DNA of 64,000 nucleotides, from the NCBI RefSeq assembly GCF_019649055.1, contig NW_026570226.1, positions 682,001 to 746,000 of the forward strand, written 5' to 3'. A program made the position numbers and the translations under genes. The notes beneath the pieces are model-generated. The model searched no databases and was not told where the DNA came from. It saw only the letters and a list, made by a program, of their open reading frames with translations. This stretch comes from Paramacrobiotus metropolitanus. Taxonomy: Eukaryota > Tardigrada > Eutardigrada > Parachela > Macrobiotidae. Positions 24,516 to 36,357 of this stretch are shown one piece after another. Within the stretch, counting starts at the first letter, position 1. Each line of letters starts with the position of its first letter.

Positions 24516-24598
24516 TCCGGCTAGAGCGCGACGCCGTCCCTCCATCCTACCAATTGTAGCGCTAATGCTTCTTGCGTGCGCGGTTGCGATTCCAACTA

Positions 24599-26007
24599 TT
24601 GGAGATCCATCCTCATTTTTAACCGAGCAGTACCCGTTAATGTTTGTCAAGTATCACGACGTAGCAGTGACACTGAGCAGTAGTCTGGAAGAATTGTGCG
24701 AAGAAATGGCACGACAGTACAACATCCCTGGATTCTCTGCGCCCAATGTCATCGGCGAAACGTGCTACACCTGCGGCCGAATATTACCAAATCCCGATGG
24801 ATTGAATGCAGATAATCTGTGGTTTCAGACATCTGGACAGTTTGGAGCCGCCATGTGCCGATTAGATATTGGCTTGGTGAAAAACTGCGCCTTATTTCCG
24901 GGACAGGTTATCGTAGCCAAGGGAATTTCCAACGGGAAAGTCTTCTCCGCATCGGAAATTTTTACAGGTTAGAGAAGTCTGATGTCGTCTGTTTTTACTA
25001 CTATATGTGTAGTTTTACCAGTTCATTTTTTTATTGTATCCGACAGAAAGAATTAGATGTGGATTTGATTTGTATTCTTCTTGCTTCTGATGTCCTTTTT
25101 GTAGGCGCACCTCCGAGGCTAGTTAAGCTGGCTTTACCAGAGAAAGACACGCTGCATATTTTAGCGGCTTGCGGACCGTTTAATTTGGCAGGTGAAAGCC
25201 AACCGGAGCCCTTGAAAGATTTTATTGGATATGTTATCGACACCAAGCCAGATCTGGTTATATTCATGGGTCCGTTTGTTGACGAAACATTGGCACGTAA
25301 TGAGGAATTCATGAACGAAACAACGTTCGAAAACCAGTTCAAATCTGTGGTAAGTACGTTCTGACGCATTTTAGCAACAAAAGGTCATGGTGTTTGGGAC
25401 ATTTTTTTGGAAAAAAATGAAACGGTAAAATTGAATACTGGTTAGTTGTTAATGATTGACATAAAAATGTTATAAATTTGCCCCCGAAATTAATTTAATC
25501 TATTGGGCGCAGAAGGTAATGGATTTTGAAAACAAGTATGGTTGTTTTTGCAGATGCATTTTATATTTGCTCAAATCCCCGAGAATCTTCATATTCCGAT
25601 TATCGTTGTTCCCAGCGCTGGTCAACTTGTGGGAGTGCCAGTCTATCCTGTACCAAGATTTACAATGACTGATTGTGTGGAAAACGCTGTAGCTTTCGCT
25701 AAATCCGATGTTACTCGTCTATTAACCTTTGAACGGGAGCCGGCATTGCTCAATATTAATGGGATAGTTGTCGGCCTGACATCCACGGATATTTTGTCGC
25801 ATCTTTATCAGCACGAACGGCGATGGCGATGCAATGGACAATCGGCCAACACTTCTTATTGCTCTATCGGAGTTACCGGCCTTTGCCAGATTTGCTGCGG
25901 GTACTATTTGTGTTAATCCTGAGGCGAATTTTTACGCGAGTTTTTATCGAACTGCGGATGACTGCCATAGTGAAGCTGCAGCCAAAATTGCGGCAGATTT
26001 TAATTAA
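24599..26007 (+). pseudogene. POLA2 pseudogene (right duplicate), lacks exon 1 and parts of exon 4
   Basis: Exon 2 (24599-24967), exon 3 (about 25107-25351) and exon 4 (from 25554) are clearly copied from POLA2 with few changes, and exon 2 and 3 frames and splice sites remain intact. Exon 4 has lost about 125 bp of the segment coding for the FYPLYPS region (junction near 25853), which shifts the frame to a stop at 25916. It has a further deletion after the VNPE region. Exon 1 is reduced to a remnant at 23820-23862. Exon 2 is fused in one frame to sequence from the small two-TM gene upstream. No complete B subunit can be produced, though a truncated or chimeric transcript is possible. Confidence 0.85.
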
Positions 26008-26143
26008 AATTTAATTTTGTTTGTTTCCAACCAATCTTTTGCCGATTTTGGTCAAATTTTACTTAGTTTATTGTATTTTGCATATGTAGATATCGTAATT
26101 TCTGTTTTAGCAGCTGAATGGAACGAATAGTAACTGCGCTGTT

Positions 26144-26149
26144 TTTATT
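26144..26149 (-). promoter_or_regulatory. Possible ABCG polyadenylation signal
   Basis: AATAAA on the minus strand lies about 300 nt past the ABCG stop, beside the 3' end of the POLA2 pseudogene, so the opposing 3' ends lie close together or overlap. Confidence 0.35.
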
Positions 26150-26280
26150 GGCAACCGAATATGCATTGGCAACTGTCTGATAAGAACAAAGTTGACACAA
26201 ACATACATGCGATGGATGCCTTGTAAAACTCACACAAAGTGATTAACTGAAACTAAAATCAATCAGAAAAGCCAGAATTC

Positions 26281-26346
26281 GACACTATATATCTATGATA
26301 TTCCATTTATCGTGACATTATATCTCTATGGTATTCCATTTATCGT
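26281..26346. repeat. Two 33-bp tandem units
   Basis: The units start GACACTATATATCTATGATA and GACATTATATCTCTATGGTA, and both end ATTCCATTTATCGT. The left copy of the segmental duplication has no second unit at the matching place (near 18176), so the tandem duplication arose after the copies separated. Confidence 0.75.
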
Positions 26347-26448
26347 ATCGTAATAATTAATAAATTTTCAGATAATTGTTTTGCTTTTAAAAGGGCAGCG
26401 TTCTAATGATAGTACAGACACGTGAGAAACAGGTAGTAAGAACAGCCT

Positions 26449-29400
26449 TTACCGACGATTTCGCAAAAATAGAAACAAGCACGCTAGTATATGAAATCCG
26501 GCAAATAAAACGCATACCATGCTCAAATCCAGCTCCAATTTGTCCTGCAAAAACCAAAAACATGCATCGCAGGTTCAAATGGTTAAATGGAATCGCCACC
26601 GAGCGTGTTTGGTGTCTGCCGAGTCACGTCTTCGTGCACGAAAGCTGCTTATCAACGAAATTCTATTAATTCTTACTGCAATTTTTCGAAAATAAATTGC
26701 TGTGGCGAATAACTACACCCATTTCCGGAGATACGCACCGGGTCATACTCAAAGTCATGCATGACCTCCGCTCCTGTCTTTATACACGATGTCCCGGGCT
26801 TCCCATTGCAAGCTGAAATGAATCATTTTTTAACGACACTGTCCTCCTCTCCGGCATAAACTAAATACCGTTTCCTTGCTGACTTACTGATATTATGAAC
26901 GTCCTGCCAGTGGACAATGCCCAGAATTTCGTTTCCATATCGAAACCAACTGAACCACTGCAGCCACGCTAAAAATTTCGGAAGAGTTCTAAAATCAAAC
27001 GTTTATTACGTCCGGGTAAATTCCATTGTATGCTAGAAGCAGAAGCAACGTAAATTTCCAGTTGGTACCTCAGCTTTAAATAAACTCCACCGCCGAACAG
27101 CATTACTACGACCGTTATTGTTGGAGCGACCACCAGACCAACGTCTACGGACGGAGACATGGTGGACACAAGACTACCGGAAGCGGCTGCGACGTTTGCT
27201 GTGACAATACACATTAAGAACGTGATGAGGAACTTGTACCAGTTCCGGGCTAATCCCACCATCAGGTAGGTTATAACGCAGAATACGGACGCGTCAATGG
27301 CAAAGGATGGTAGCTACGCCAGACGAACATGTGATGTTATCATCATGAATTGCAAAGGTCAGGATATAAAAACAGCGGAACTTGACAAAATAAAAAATCA
27401 AATTATTTTATTTAATCAAATTATGTTATCATTTTATTTTATTGTGTTAGTACTCAAACACAAAATCAGAATTATTATTTTGTGATGTACAAGGTACTCT
27501 TTGTATCGTTGTCTTTGTTACCGCTCTGCATGTTTCGATATTCATTAAAAGTGTGAAAAGTTGCAGCATTACCCATCCCAAAACTTGAGCCATATAGTAC
27601 ACGGGCAATCTGTACATATATGCAGAATATTCTCTTCTAAACAACGGCATTGCTCGTTGGAATACCTGTTTTAAATAAGTAATAAATTAGTATGCTGTCA
27701 AACGATGAATACGATGAATACGAATGTCAAACGATCAAACGATTTCGTATGTCAAGAGTAGCAACAATTCTACGCTGCTTCTATAACTGGACTAACATCT
27801 TTAAGCTAACATGACAATGATTAACTTCATTCTCACCGTTACAAGATCCAGCATAACCGCAAAGGAATTCTCTAGAAGTATAAGCAGTATTTTAAATAAG
27901 TTTTCCTTAATTAGATAATAATATTTAAGTTGAGCGGGCGGAAGACTGACACTTCCTTAAGCTTTTCTTACCAGTCATGTACAAGAATAACGCTCCATTG
28001 ATGTTCTGAATTCCCTCTTGCGTAAATTTGGCCCCATGATAGTAAATCATTCCGTATATAAAGGCAATAATCTACAAGAGTAAGATGTCGCAGTTAAGAT
28101 TTCCTGAGCATGCAGTGCGGAAGTTTTCGCGATCACCAATGAGGGTGTCATATTATTAGTAGTAGTTCAGTACAATTTCGACCTACTATTTCAGCACGTA
28201 CTATTTTTTGAATTGTTCGCACTCTAAACATGTCGGGATTCCGTAAATTGTCCAGCATACCTCGCCACAATAACCAGCTTAATTGCATCCACATTGACAC
28301 TCGATAACTGCAAAGAGATAGATGAGTCAGAATGTAAAGTATTGTAAAACAGTGCACCTAATTGTACAACAGTATTTGCAGACTCATGTCAATATTTTGT
28401 TAGTAGTACTTAGATGTTTCGTCAAATGCAAAGACTGCGCGCATTTCGGCCTCTTTCCCGGCCACAGCATCTAGTTCTTGGCGAACTTCGGCGGCCTCTG
28501 CCGACTGGTCGTACGCATCGCAAATGGCTCGTATTTGCTCGCGGCACCGGGAAACATCGCCAGCGGAAATTGCCAAGGTTTTTATGTAATATTCTGCGGG
28601 ATTGTACGATTCGGGGCACGCATAACCCAGAGCGGAGAAATACTGGATAGCGCCGGTAAGTGACCCTTGGTATGCGACTCGGCCTTCGGCCATTAGCAAT
28701 AGTCTGCAAATATGTGTCTATTAATTCCTGTAATCGGCCCGTGATCAGTCTACTAATTTTCGCCGAATGCAGTTACTTTGTAAACATGCTAAAGACCACG
28801 GAAGATGGCTGATGAATTACGCAAATAATGGTCTTTCCTTGTTGGGCCAGTTGTTTTAAAACGTTCACAACCTATGTAAAAAACACACATACGATATGTA
28901 TAGTAAACAAAATCTGTGCTTACGCAAGGAAATAGTCGTATAACACTGTTCTTAATAATTAGTTGTATTTAAATTCCGGTGATGTATTTAGCCCACCTGC
29001 TCGGCCATGAAGGAATCAAGCCCGGTGGTTGGTTCATCACAGAAAAGAATTGCTGGATTAACGATTAGCTACGGACAACAAGATTAGAAACAGTAGACGT
29101 GAAGCCAAAGGACAAGAAATGTGCACAATGAAGTACATAAGTTGTCTATTTTGTTCGATCTAATATTACGACTATATACATGTAATCCAGTACCTCTGTG
29201 GCGAAGGCCAGACGTTTACTTTCCCCGCCGGAAATGCTTTTTTCCACTCCTGGCAGGCCGATTCGAGTATTCTGACACTTTCGCAAACCCATCTGTTGCG
29301 AAACATAATTACTAACTAAATGTATGCGATTACTGATTTTTGTGTAATTTGTATTGTCACACGTTATGCAGGCGCAGCTTAAACATAAATTTCAGGATAC

Positions 29401-30809
29401 TAGTGCTAGTTTCAAGATTCTCAACGCGCAGTATACTCAATAGTCAATACCTGTAATAGTATAGTATAGCTCACTACTATAAATCTATTCGAAAATAAAT
29501 CAAGTCAAATCCATAACTTACCAAGTCGAGCAGTTCAGTAATTCTTGTTTCTCGTTCCTCTTTACTCAGCAGGTTACCAATTTTCAGCGCTGCTTGGAAT
29601 CGCAGGTGCTCTTTGACCGTCAAGGTTGGAAAAAACAAGTCATCCTGCTGTACGTAGCCGGATATTTTGGATATTCCGGACCTCAGTTCGACACCATTTA
29701 CTTTTACGGAGCCATTTATCAAAAGGTTGTCGCTCAGGTTTCGGTTTGTCAGGACATTCATCAGAGTCGATTTTCCCGCTCCACTGTAAAAAGCGAAGAG
29801 GATGTCGCAATCGTACTTAATAATTTTCAACAAGCCCCGTATAAAAGGTAGCGCGCATAATATAAACTGTATGAAAATGAAAATTAATTCGACGTCAACT
29901 ACATATGGTTGCAAAATTCGGAATTGTCCGAAACCGGCGAATGCAGGCGTAGTTCGTGTTATTAGCCACTGCTTACAGCAGGCACTGTACTTATGTAGTA
30001 CCAATTAGCTATTGGGAGCCTGTGACCGCGTGGCCGAATGTTAATATTATTTTACAAAATTTACGTGCAGCACATACAGAACAGAAAAGCATCCCTAATA
30101 ATCCATCTCTAGGAATATATAGTATAGTTATTACTCACCTCGATCCTATCACTGCCATTACTTCTCCCGCTCGGACTATCCCACTGACTGTAAAAAAATT
30201 CCATAACTTGACCATCAGTTACGGTGAGTTACCATAGTTTTTTTTATATACTCTGTACAAGTAAGAATGCTTCCTTATGGTTAAGAGTGGGTATGGCTTG
30301 AATTTTCCAGTTATGCGGTATGTGCTCTTTAGGCATTGGTATCCAACATCGAAGATAAAGGTAGTTTTGTAACTTGTATCAATTTTTATGACATTGTATT
30401 AAAATTTCAAATATTAGCCGCGACACATACCATTTCTTAGCAGTTGTGTCGGACCATCTCCCACAGCTTCGGAATACTGGTTGCTGCCAAGCCAGCGATT
30501 GCGCTGTTTAGGAATGGTGTAAACACAAACGTTCTCAAATGCTAAATTAGCGCGCATACCATCTCCCGCACTGAGAAGAGTTTTTGATCTCTTAGCAAAC
30601 GGGCTTTTGTGTGCGGGTACTGCGCCATAATGACCGGAAGAGCGACTTGATAGCTTTTCTCGAATAGCCGGATCCCAGAGAACATCTTCTTCAAGGCGAG
30701 GCCGCAAAAGAGATTGTCGTTCTTCCTTACGGTTTAACTGGTTTCGAACTGCATGACCAGTTTCCGAGTACGATTTTGATCGAGGCTTATATGCGTAGGT
30801 ATCCGCCAT
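26449..30809 (-). CDS. White-like ABCG half-transporter, complete, 699 aa
   Basis: Fifteen exons join in phase: 30809-30431, 30187-30139, 29783-29522, 29292-29194, 29068-28997, 28871-28777, 28703-28410, 28307-28202, 28071-27972, 27871-27837, 27665-27573, 27313-27069, 26988-26888, 26812-26739 and 26544-26449. The N-terminal ATPase has Walker A GSSGAGKST (residues 141-149), Q-loop GYVQQDD, signature SISGGESKR (about 249-257), Walker B ILFCDEP with D274/E275, and H-loop histidine at 307. The following [14 protein letters not shown] and [14 protein letters not shown] match the linker of Drosophila White. The transmembrane half starts near residue 417 and includes [14 protein letters not shown], the cysteine-bearing loop CNGKPGTSC, and a last helix ending LFLRNRR. 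Half-transporters work as dimers; White-type members move pigment precursors or other small molecules across intracellular membranes. The substrate here is not shown. Two broken copies of its 3' part lie at 18.3-20.6 kb and 23.1-23.5 kb. Confidence 0.95.
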
Positions 30810-33800
30810 ATTTCATTCTAACTGTTAAAAGCTAACAGGAAAATCTGAGGAAAAAATGACAAATTAATATTAGGAATTAAAACAACCAGTGCTACAACAA
30901 ATTAACATGGTCGCCTGAAATGAGAATTCGATATAAAGGAAATTTAGGATCAAGCAGTTTGAACATTTGTGTACAACTCTGTCCTGGAAAAATTTTGATG
31001 ATGTACAAGTATCTGGATGCAAAGCTGCAGACGCGTTGCATTTATCTAATCAGTAAGGGCTAATCTTATTTAAACTATCTATTTTCGAAGATCCACTTCA
31101 TTTTATCTCGTGTGAATGCAGCACTTGTGCTGTACTGTGTATATATTAGGGTTAATTATGGAAAGAAAATTAAGAAGTTAAGAAAGTATAGGTACCTTTT
31201 CAGTTCAGTTCAGCCATAAATACAATTTTTAATTCCCTCAAGCTTATTATGAAGCCTCATTTGGCTGCATTTATACGTACACATATCATGTAAAACTGCA
31301 CAGTAAAAAAATTTAAAAATCCATCGGCAAAAAGTAACAGACTGACTGCTGTAGCCTGTATGTAGTAAGTTCCTAGTAACTATAAATGTTCTCGGTACAT
31401 GTACTTTCTTGTTGTACGACAGGTATCATAGAAAATCAAGATCTGCAGTGATTCTGCACTATAAATATCGCACGAATCATTAATAACTGAACGGACATCA
31501 GGTAATTTCCAAAAAGCTATTTGCCTATTGGAACAGGATAATGCCTTGGAATTTGAGCGTTCCAGTAAACGAACTCCTGTAAGATTCCAGTAAAATGGTC
31601 CACAAAGACTTCTGCAATATCAATGCCATTGCTAATAATACTATTATTCTGTCTTGAAAGTAATCAAGCACAACATAAACTACTACTTTTTATGCCCCAT
31701 TTACATCAGACTCATTAAATCAGTTGAAACCCTCATTAGCACATCGAGAATTAATGTTGTCATCATAGTGGGCAAAGTAACCACACACAATAATACGTAT
31801 GCTGTAATTCTTGTCAACATACTCATGTGGTTTCCTACACAAGCTACATAAAAACAGAAGTAATACCTTTTAGAATATGTGGTCCAGGTATTAATTCTGA
31901 GATCCTCTTGGCTCGCCCGGTGTGCAAAGCTAATTAGATGGATTTTGCTGCAACAGCAGACGAATTTGACGAACGTACAAATTTAGATACGCAATCTACC
32001 CGGCTTTACCGACTAATAATTGTAAAGAAGTTGCAGTTATTTCTAAGACTTAATACGCCTAAAATTGGTCAGATAAACAAATGTTTTACCTCGGTCCATT
32101 TTCTGATTCAAGCTTAGATATTCGCATCTTCCGTACGCCGACGAAGCTGCAGTGGCAACGCTCAACGTAGAGGAAATAAAACTCGCTTCCATATATACGA
32201 AGGATTTTCTAAAATAATTATAAGTTAAAAAAGCAAAGAATACAGTATACCTAACCACTGCAAAGGACTTGTGGATATTTACCTTTTTCGAAGAGCTAAT
32301 CTTTCGTGCTAGCGGCATTTTGTTGCATTCTGCTTGTGTCGCGCTTTTCGGGTCGTTTTCCGGGCTTGTCTGCGCAGCAACTGGTCGGTAAAAATAGCAA
32401 ATAGTGTAGTCTTCCACATCATATTCGAGGAATTTTAAAGTTATTTATAAACAAATACCCAAAGTTATAAGTTACTGGTACAAGTACAATTTTAAATGAT
32501 CGGGACACCGAGTTTTTGCAAGACCCGGCTATATACAGCCACCACGTGGCAGATGTCTACAATATGTATCACTGTATCGCTGCAGATTTTATCCGTTCAA
32601 ACAAGTTTTAGTACAGTAACTATTGCTGCTCTGCAGTGTTATCAAAGCAAATTGCAAGCAGTACAAACAGAACGCTCCGTTTACACTCGTGTACTAGTTC
32701 TAAATAAGTTTTCAACTCGCGAAACGGTACACTATGGTATATATGAGTATTTCGAGTGCTATGTTTTATCCGAAGACAGATTTTTACTGGTAATTGTTAA
32801 CTTCTTCGACCGCACTCGTATATAAATGCAGTTAATAACAGCTATACTATGCCGGTAATAACACAGTATTAGGAATACAACTTATCATTGTTGTATTATT
32901 ATATGCATCTCTAGCGTCTAAGTCGTGGTAATTGCTTGTTTTAGCAGGCATCTGCCGACTGCTAACTAAAGCATGAAAAATCAGCGCAAAATTATTGTCA
33001 GCTTTTTTTACTCCGAAACTACAGTAGAAAGCCTGTCTACAAGTGCAGATACAACTGCCGTATTTATTGTGCTATAGTACACCAAGCTGCGTAGAGCATG
33101 GCCGTACAAGCTGTCTAGCACAGCTGCGTTTACTTTAACACCACGAATACAATTTGTCGCGCTGACCTTTTTGAAAAACACATTGTGCTGATAAACTTAT
33201 TGTTATCTAACACAGTAAAATTCACAGCAGCAATCTCGGCTGTCTGTTTTACTCATTAATCTGAAAACATTCTGTCGGTATGAGAATGGAAATTGTCCAA
33301 CCCTACTAATATAATTTTAGGCTGCGTTTGCGTTATCCGACAGTGCAGATGTAGTTGGCTAGTTAAAGCGATTGGTCTTCCAAAATTTGCAAAACAACTT
33401 TGCTACGGTAATAATAACATGGCCGTACGTGCTGTTCATTTCTGTGTACGTACATAAATAAATTGCACATTAATCAAATAGAAGGACAGAACTAACTATA
33501 AGAACTCAAGATACTTAAAAATATGGTACAACTATAACACCATTGGTTTTTGCCAGATTTGTCACGACGAGGATTTGTCAGGAGGATTTGTCAGGACGTT
33601 GGGAATAATTAATTAATTACTACAGTAGAGGGGTGCACTAACATATCGTGCAGTGATGTAAGCAGTACATGCATGCATGTATAGAAAAAAAGTGGTAGAA
33701 AAAAGGAACACTTTTTTAACAGGTTAAGGAGTTGCATGAAGTTGATGCGGCAACGTGCACATACGGTCATTGTAAGTAACCTGGTATCACGCAGACTTGT

Positions 33801-36357
33801 AGCTGCCTTAATTAGCACGTTTAGGTTACTTCGAATATGCAGTCCGGCAGAGCACGCCAGAGAATTAACGGTAAACACGAATAAAAAATTGTGCGTTATA
33901 AAAGCTAGCCGCGTACACATTTTACATACGCTTGCACACATTTCAGTCATTTCTTGGTGTTAAGGTTAGTGTACCGTGTGCCGATTTCTGGAAATATTAA
34001 TCGCTAAGTTGCGGTTACTAGGTGAAAGAAACTTCCATGTACAGGTACTTTGTTCACAGCGCAAAGTTGTTGCATAAAGGAGCAGAGCGCATCCAGGGAG
34101 TAGTTCCCCTCTTTTACTTGTGAGTAGTACTCTCTATTTATAGCGGTCGAGGATACATTGGGATTTGATGGGTAAACTCCGATCTAATGTGCGCCTTTTA
34201 TGGTGCTTGTGATTAAAAACGTTGACTGTAAATGCATATATGCCAGTCATATTGTAGATGGCACTGGCGGTGCCGGTATGCCACCGCGGAGTCCCGAAAA
34301 TCGGCTTGAAGCCACTGTTGCAGAAGGTGTTTCCCGCGAGATCATTTCGCGCGTACCTGGCTCACGCCGCTCGCGTCACACATACACACATACACACACA
34401 AGGAGAAGAATCAATAATGGTCAAAATAGGATGAGCAGATCGATTCAACTTCACTTTTCATCTCAAACCCAGTACACATCCAGCTAACTATACATCGGCA
34501 TATATATAGATTGCCAAAAGAAATGTACATACATATAGTCCACACTCTGGCACTCACACATATACACGTTGCGAATACTGGAATCCCCAAGAGCATGCGC
34601 GCCACACGGGCTGGAAAACGCTGGGCACGTATAAGCAAACGGAATCAAGAGGAGACAAGCCGTAACCAACAGGATCATTGGGAACCTCGATAACTAGCGG
34701 CCCTGATCACGGAGAGAGCGCGAGAGAGCGGCGACGCCAACGATCCCAGCTTAGAGATATTACATGTCCTGTATAAGACACATTTTCCGGTGATCTTACA
34801 TACTGCATATTGAATCTCATATGTACTGTTGTGTGTGATGTGTTGTATTTGCCATATTCGTGAAATCTTGTGTCCTTGTCATAGAATTAAATTGCTTATT
34901 GAGAACGTTCTTCTAGTGTGACTGAACATGACGAGTAAACTCTTCTATTCAGCGGAGATGTTATTAAAGAAACGTGGATAAACGCTCGTCGCTCCAGAGT
35001 AATTCAGATCAATCAAGATTTCTATCTTGCAGCTCTTTTTCTCTGTATGCCCCGATATAACCACATTACGCACAGTGTACAGGTTAATAATTTTCTATTG
35101 GGATTCCGCGGCTCATGCACTTTGTATGTGTAACTGGCATGGACGCAAACCCCTTTTGGCACCATTATCGCATGGAGAAATAAAACTATTAACAGTTGAA
35201 TCCCCACGATGTCATGATCCGTAAAGATGACAAGTCCCAGTGTGAGCGTGTTTGCATAGTGGGAATCTGGATATTAATGGTGATTTCTTTTATCTGTCTG
35301 CCCGCATTTTCGGCCCTTATAGTTCTCGCCTCTTCGGACGGCGTATAACACCAACGTCATAATATGCCGTATATCCTGCAATTATAGTTATGGCGCAAGT
35401 TTGTGCAGCGGGTTTTCTGTGTTGTCTTTTGGCTGCGTGCATCCACTGCATCGGATAGTTGTGCGCGGTATATGTCGTATGTGTCACAGTGTGGACAACA
35501 TTTGGGACTGGTTACAGCGTTAAGCTCCTGTTATTATTTTTGGTGATCTTTTTTCCTGGCACAACTCTTCGGGGTCTCTCTAGCCGCTCTTGTATCGCAT
35601 ATATCCCCAGCCCGCCCACACCTCTTCTGGCGTGCAGCTTCTCATCCGTGATTTTCACCCATCGCCATCAGAAACAGCAGATGTTGATTTTTCTCGTGTG
35701 TATGCTCGCACACACACATACACACATGCACTGCGCACTATATGATTCTGTTGTACTGTATACGTATGTGTCGAAAAACCGGGAAGAGAAATTGATGTGA
35801 TTTTAAATGTCGCATTCAATGATTATATGAGCGGTCTCTACACACCGCGACCAAACATGAGAGTCGTTCGGCACTTTGTCCATTGATTATACTTAGTGTA
35901 TTAAACATTATGTAACCACCTTACCGTCAGCAGGAAAGCGGGTATCAAAAGGAGTTCCAGGTTGATATTTCTTTCTCTGTGTGCAACAGCTCTCTAATCA
36001 TCATGCCACGGGAACGCGCTAGCTTTCGTCACCACTGACCTACCCGTAAATCACTCCAATCTGGGCCAGAAGCAGAAGACGTTATGAAGCGGAATAAAAC
36101 CCATTATCAGGATCCGTGTTTACATATGTTCTGTTTTCGGACTAGGTTATTATCATCTTCTGTTGTGGTGTTGTACGGGATATTCGTAGCTACCGCGGTT
36201 GCCGTCGTGAGACTGACCGACGTGTATGCCGGTTAAGAGACTATTTGGCCCGATCACAGCAGCATCTAATCAGCATCTTCCTGCTGCCGTAATCTACCCC
36301 CAGCGCACTGAAGAGCACAGCCCGGGAAGACGCGGTTAGTCTCTCTGGGCCCAAAGG
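30810..36357. other. Intergenic region between ABCG and the ERG channel gene
   Basis: No recognised exon. One minus-strand frame at 32043-32417 contains MPLARKISSSKK directly before a GTAAAT donor-like site, and further down a SVATAASSAYGR block before GTAAAAC. These could be small exons, but I cannot join them or assign a family. CA-type microsatellites occur at about 34377-34402 and 35709-35728, and a GA/CG-rich patch at about 34713-34738. The 3' part should contain the ERG promoter and 5' UTR. Confidence 0.4.

Larger units (their letters stand above)
24600..28795. repeat. Segmental duplication, right copy (ABCG intact, POLA2 decayed)
   Basis: This is the partner of 16300-20601 in direct orientation. 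It carries the POLA2 pseudogene and ABCG exons 6 (part) to 15. The ABCG gene continues to the right beyond the duplicated block with unique exons 1-5. This copy therefore looks like the original ABCG location, while the POLA2 original appears to be on the left. Confidence 0.9.
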
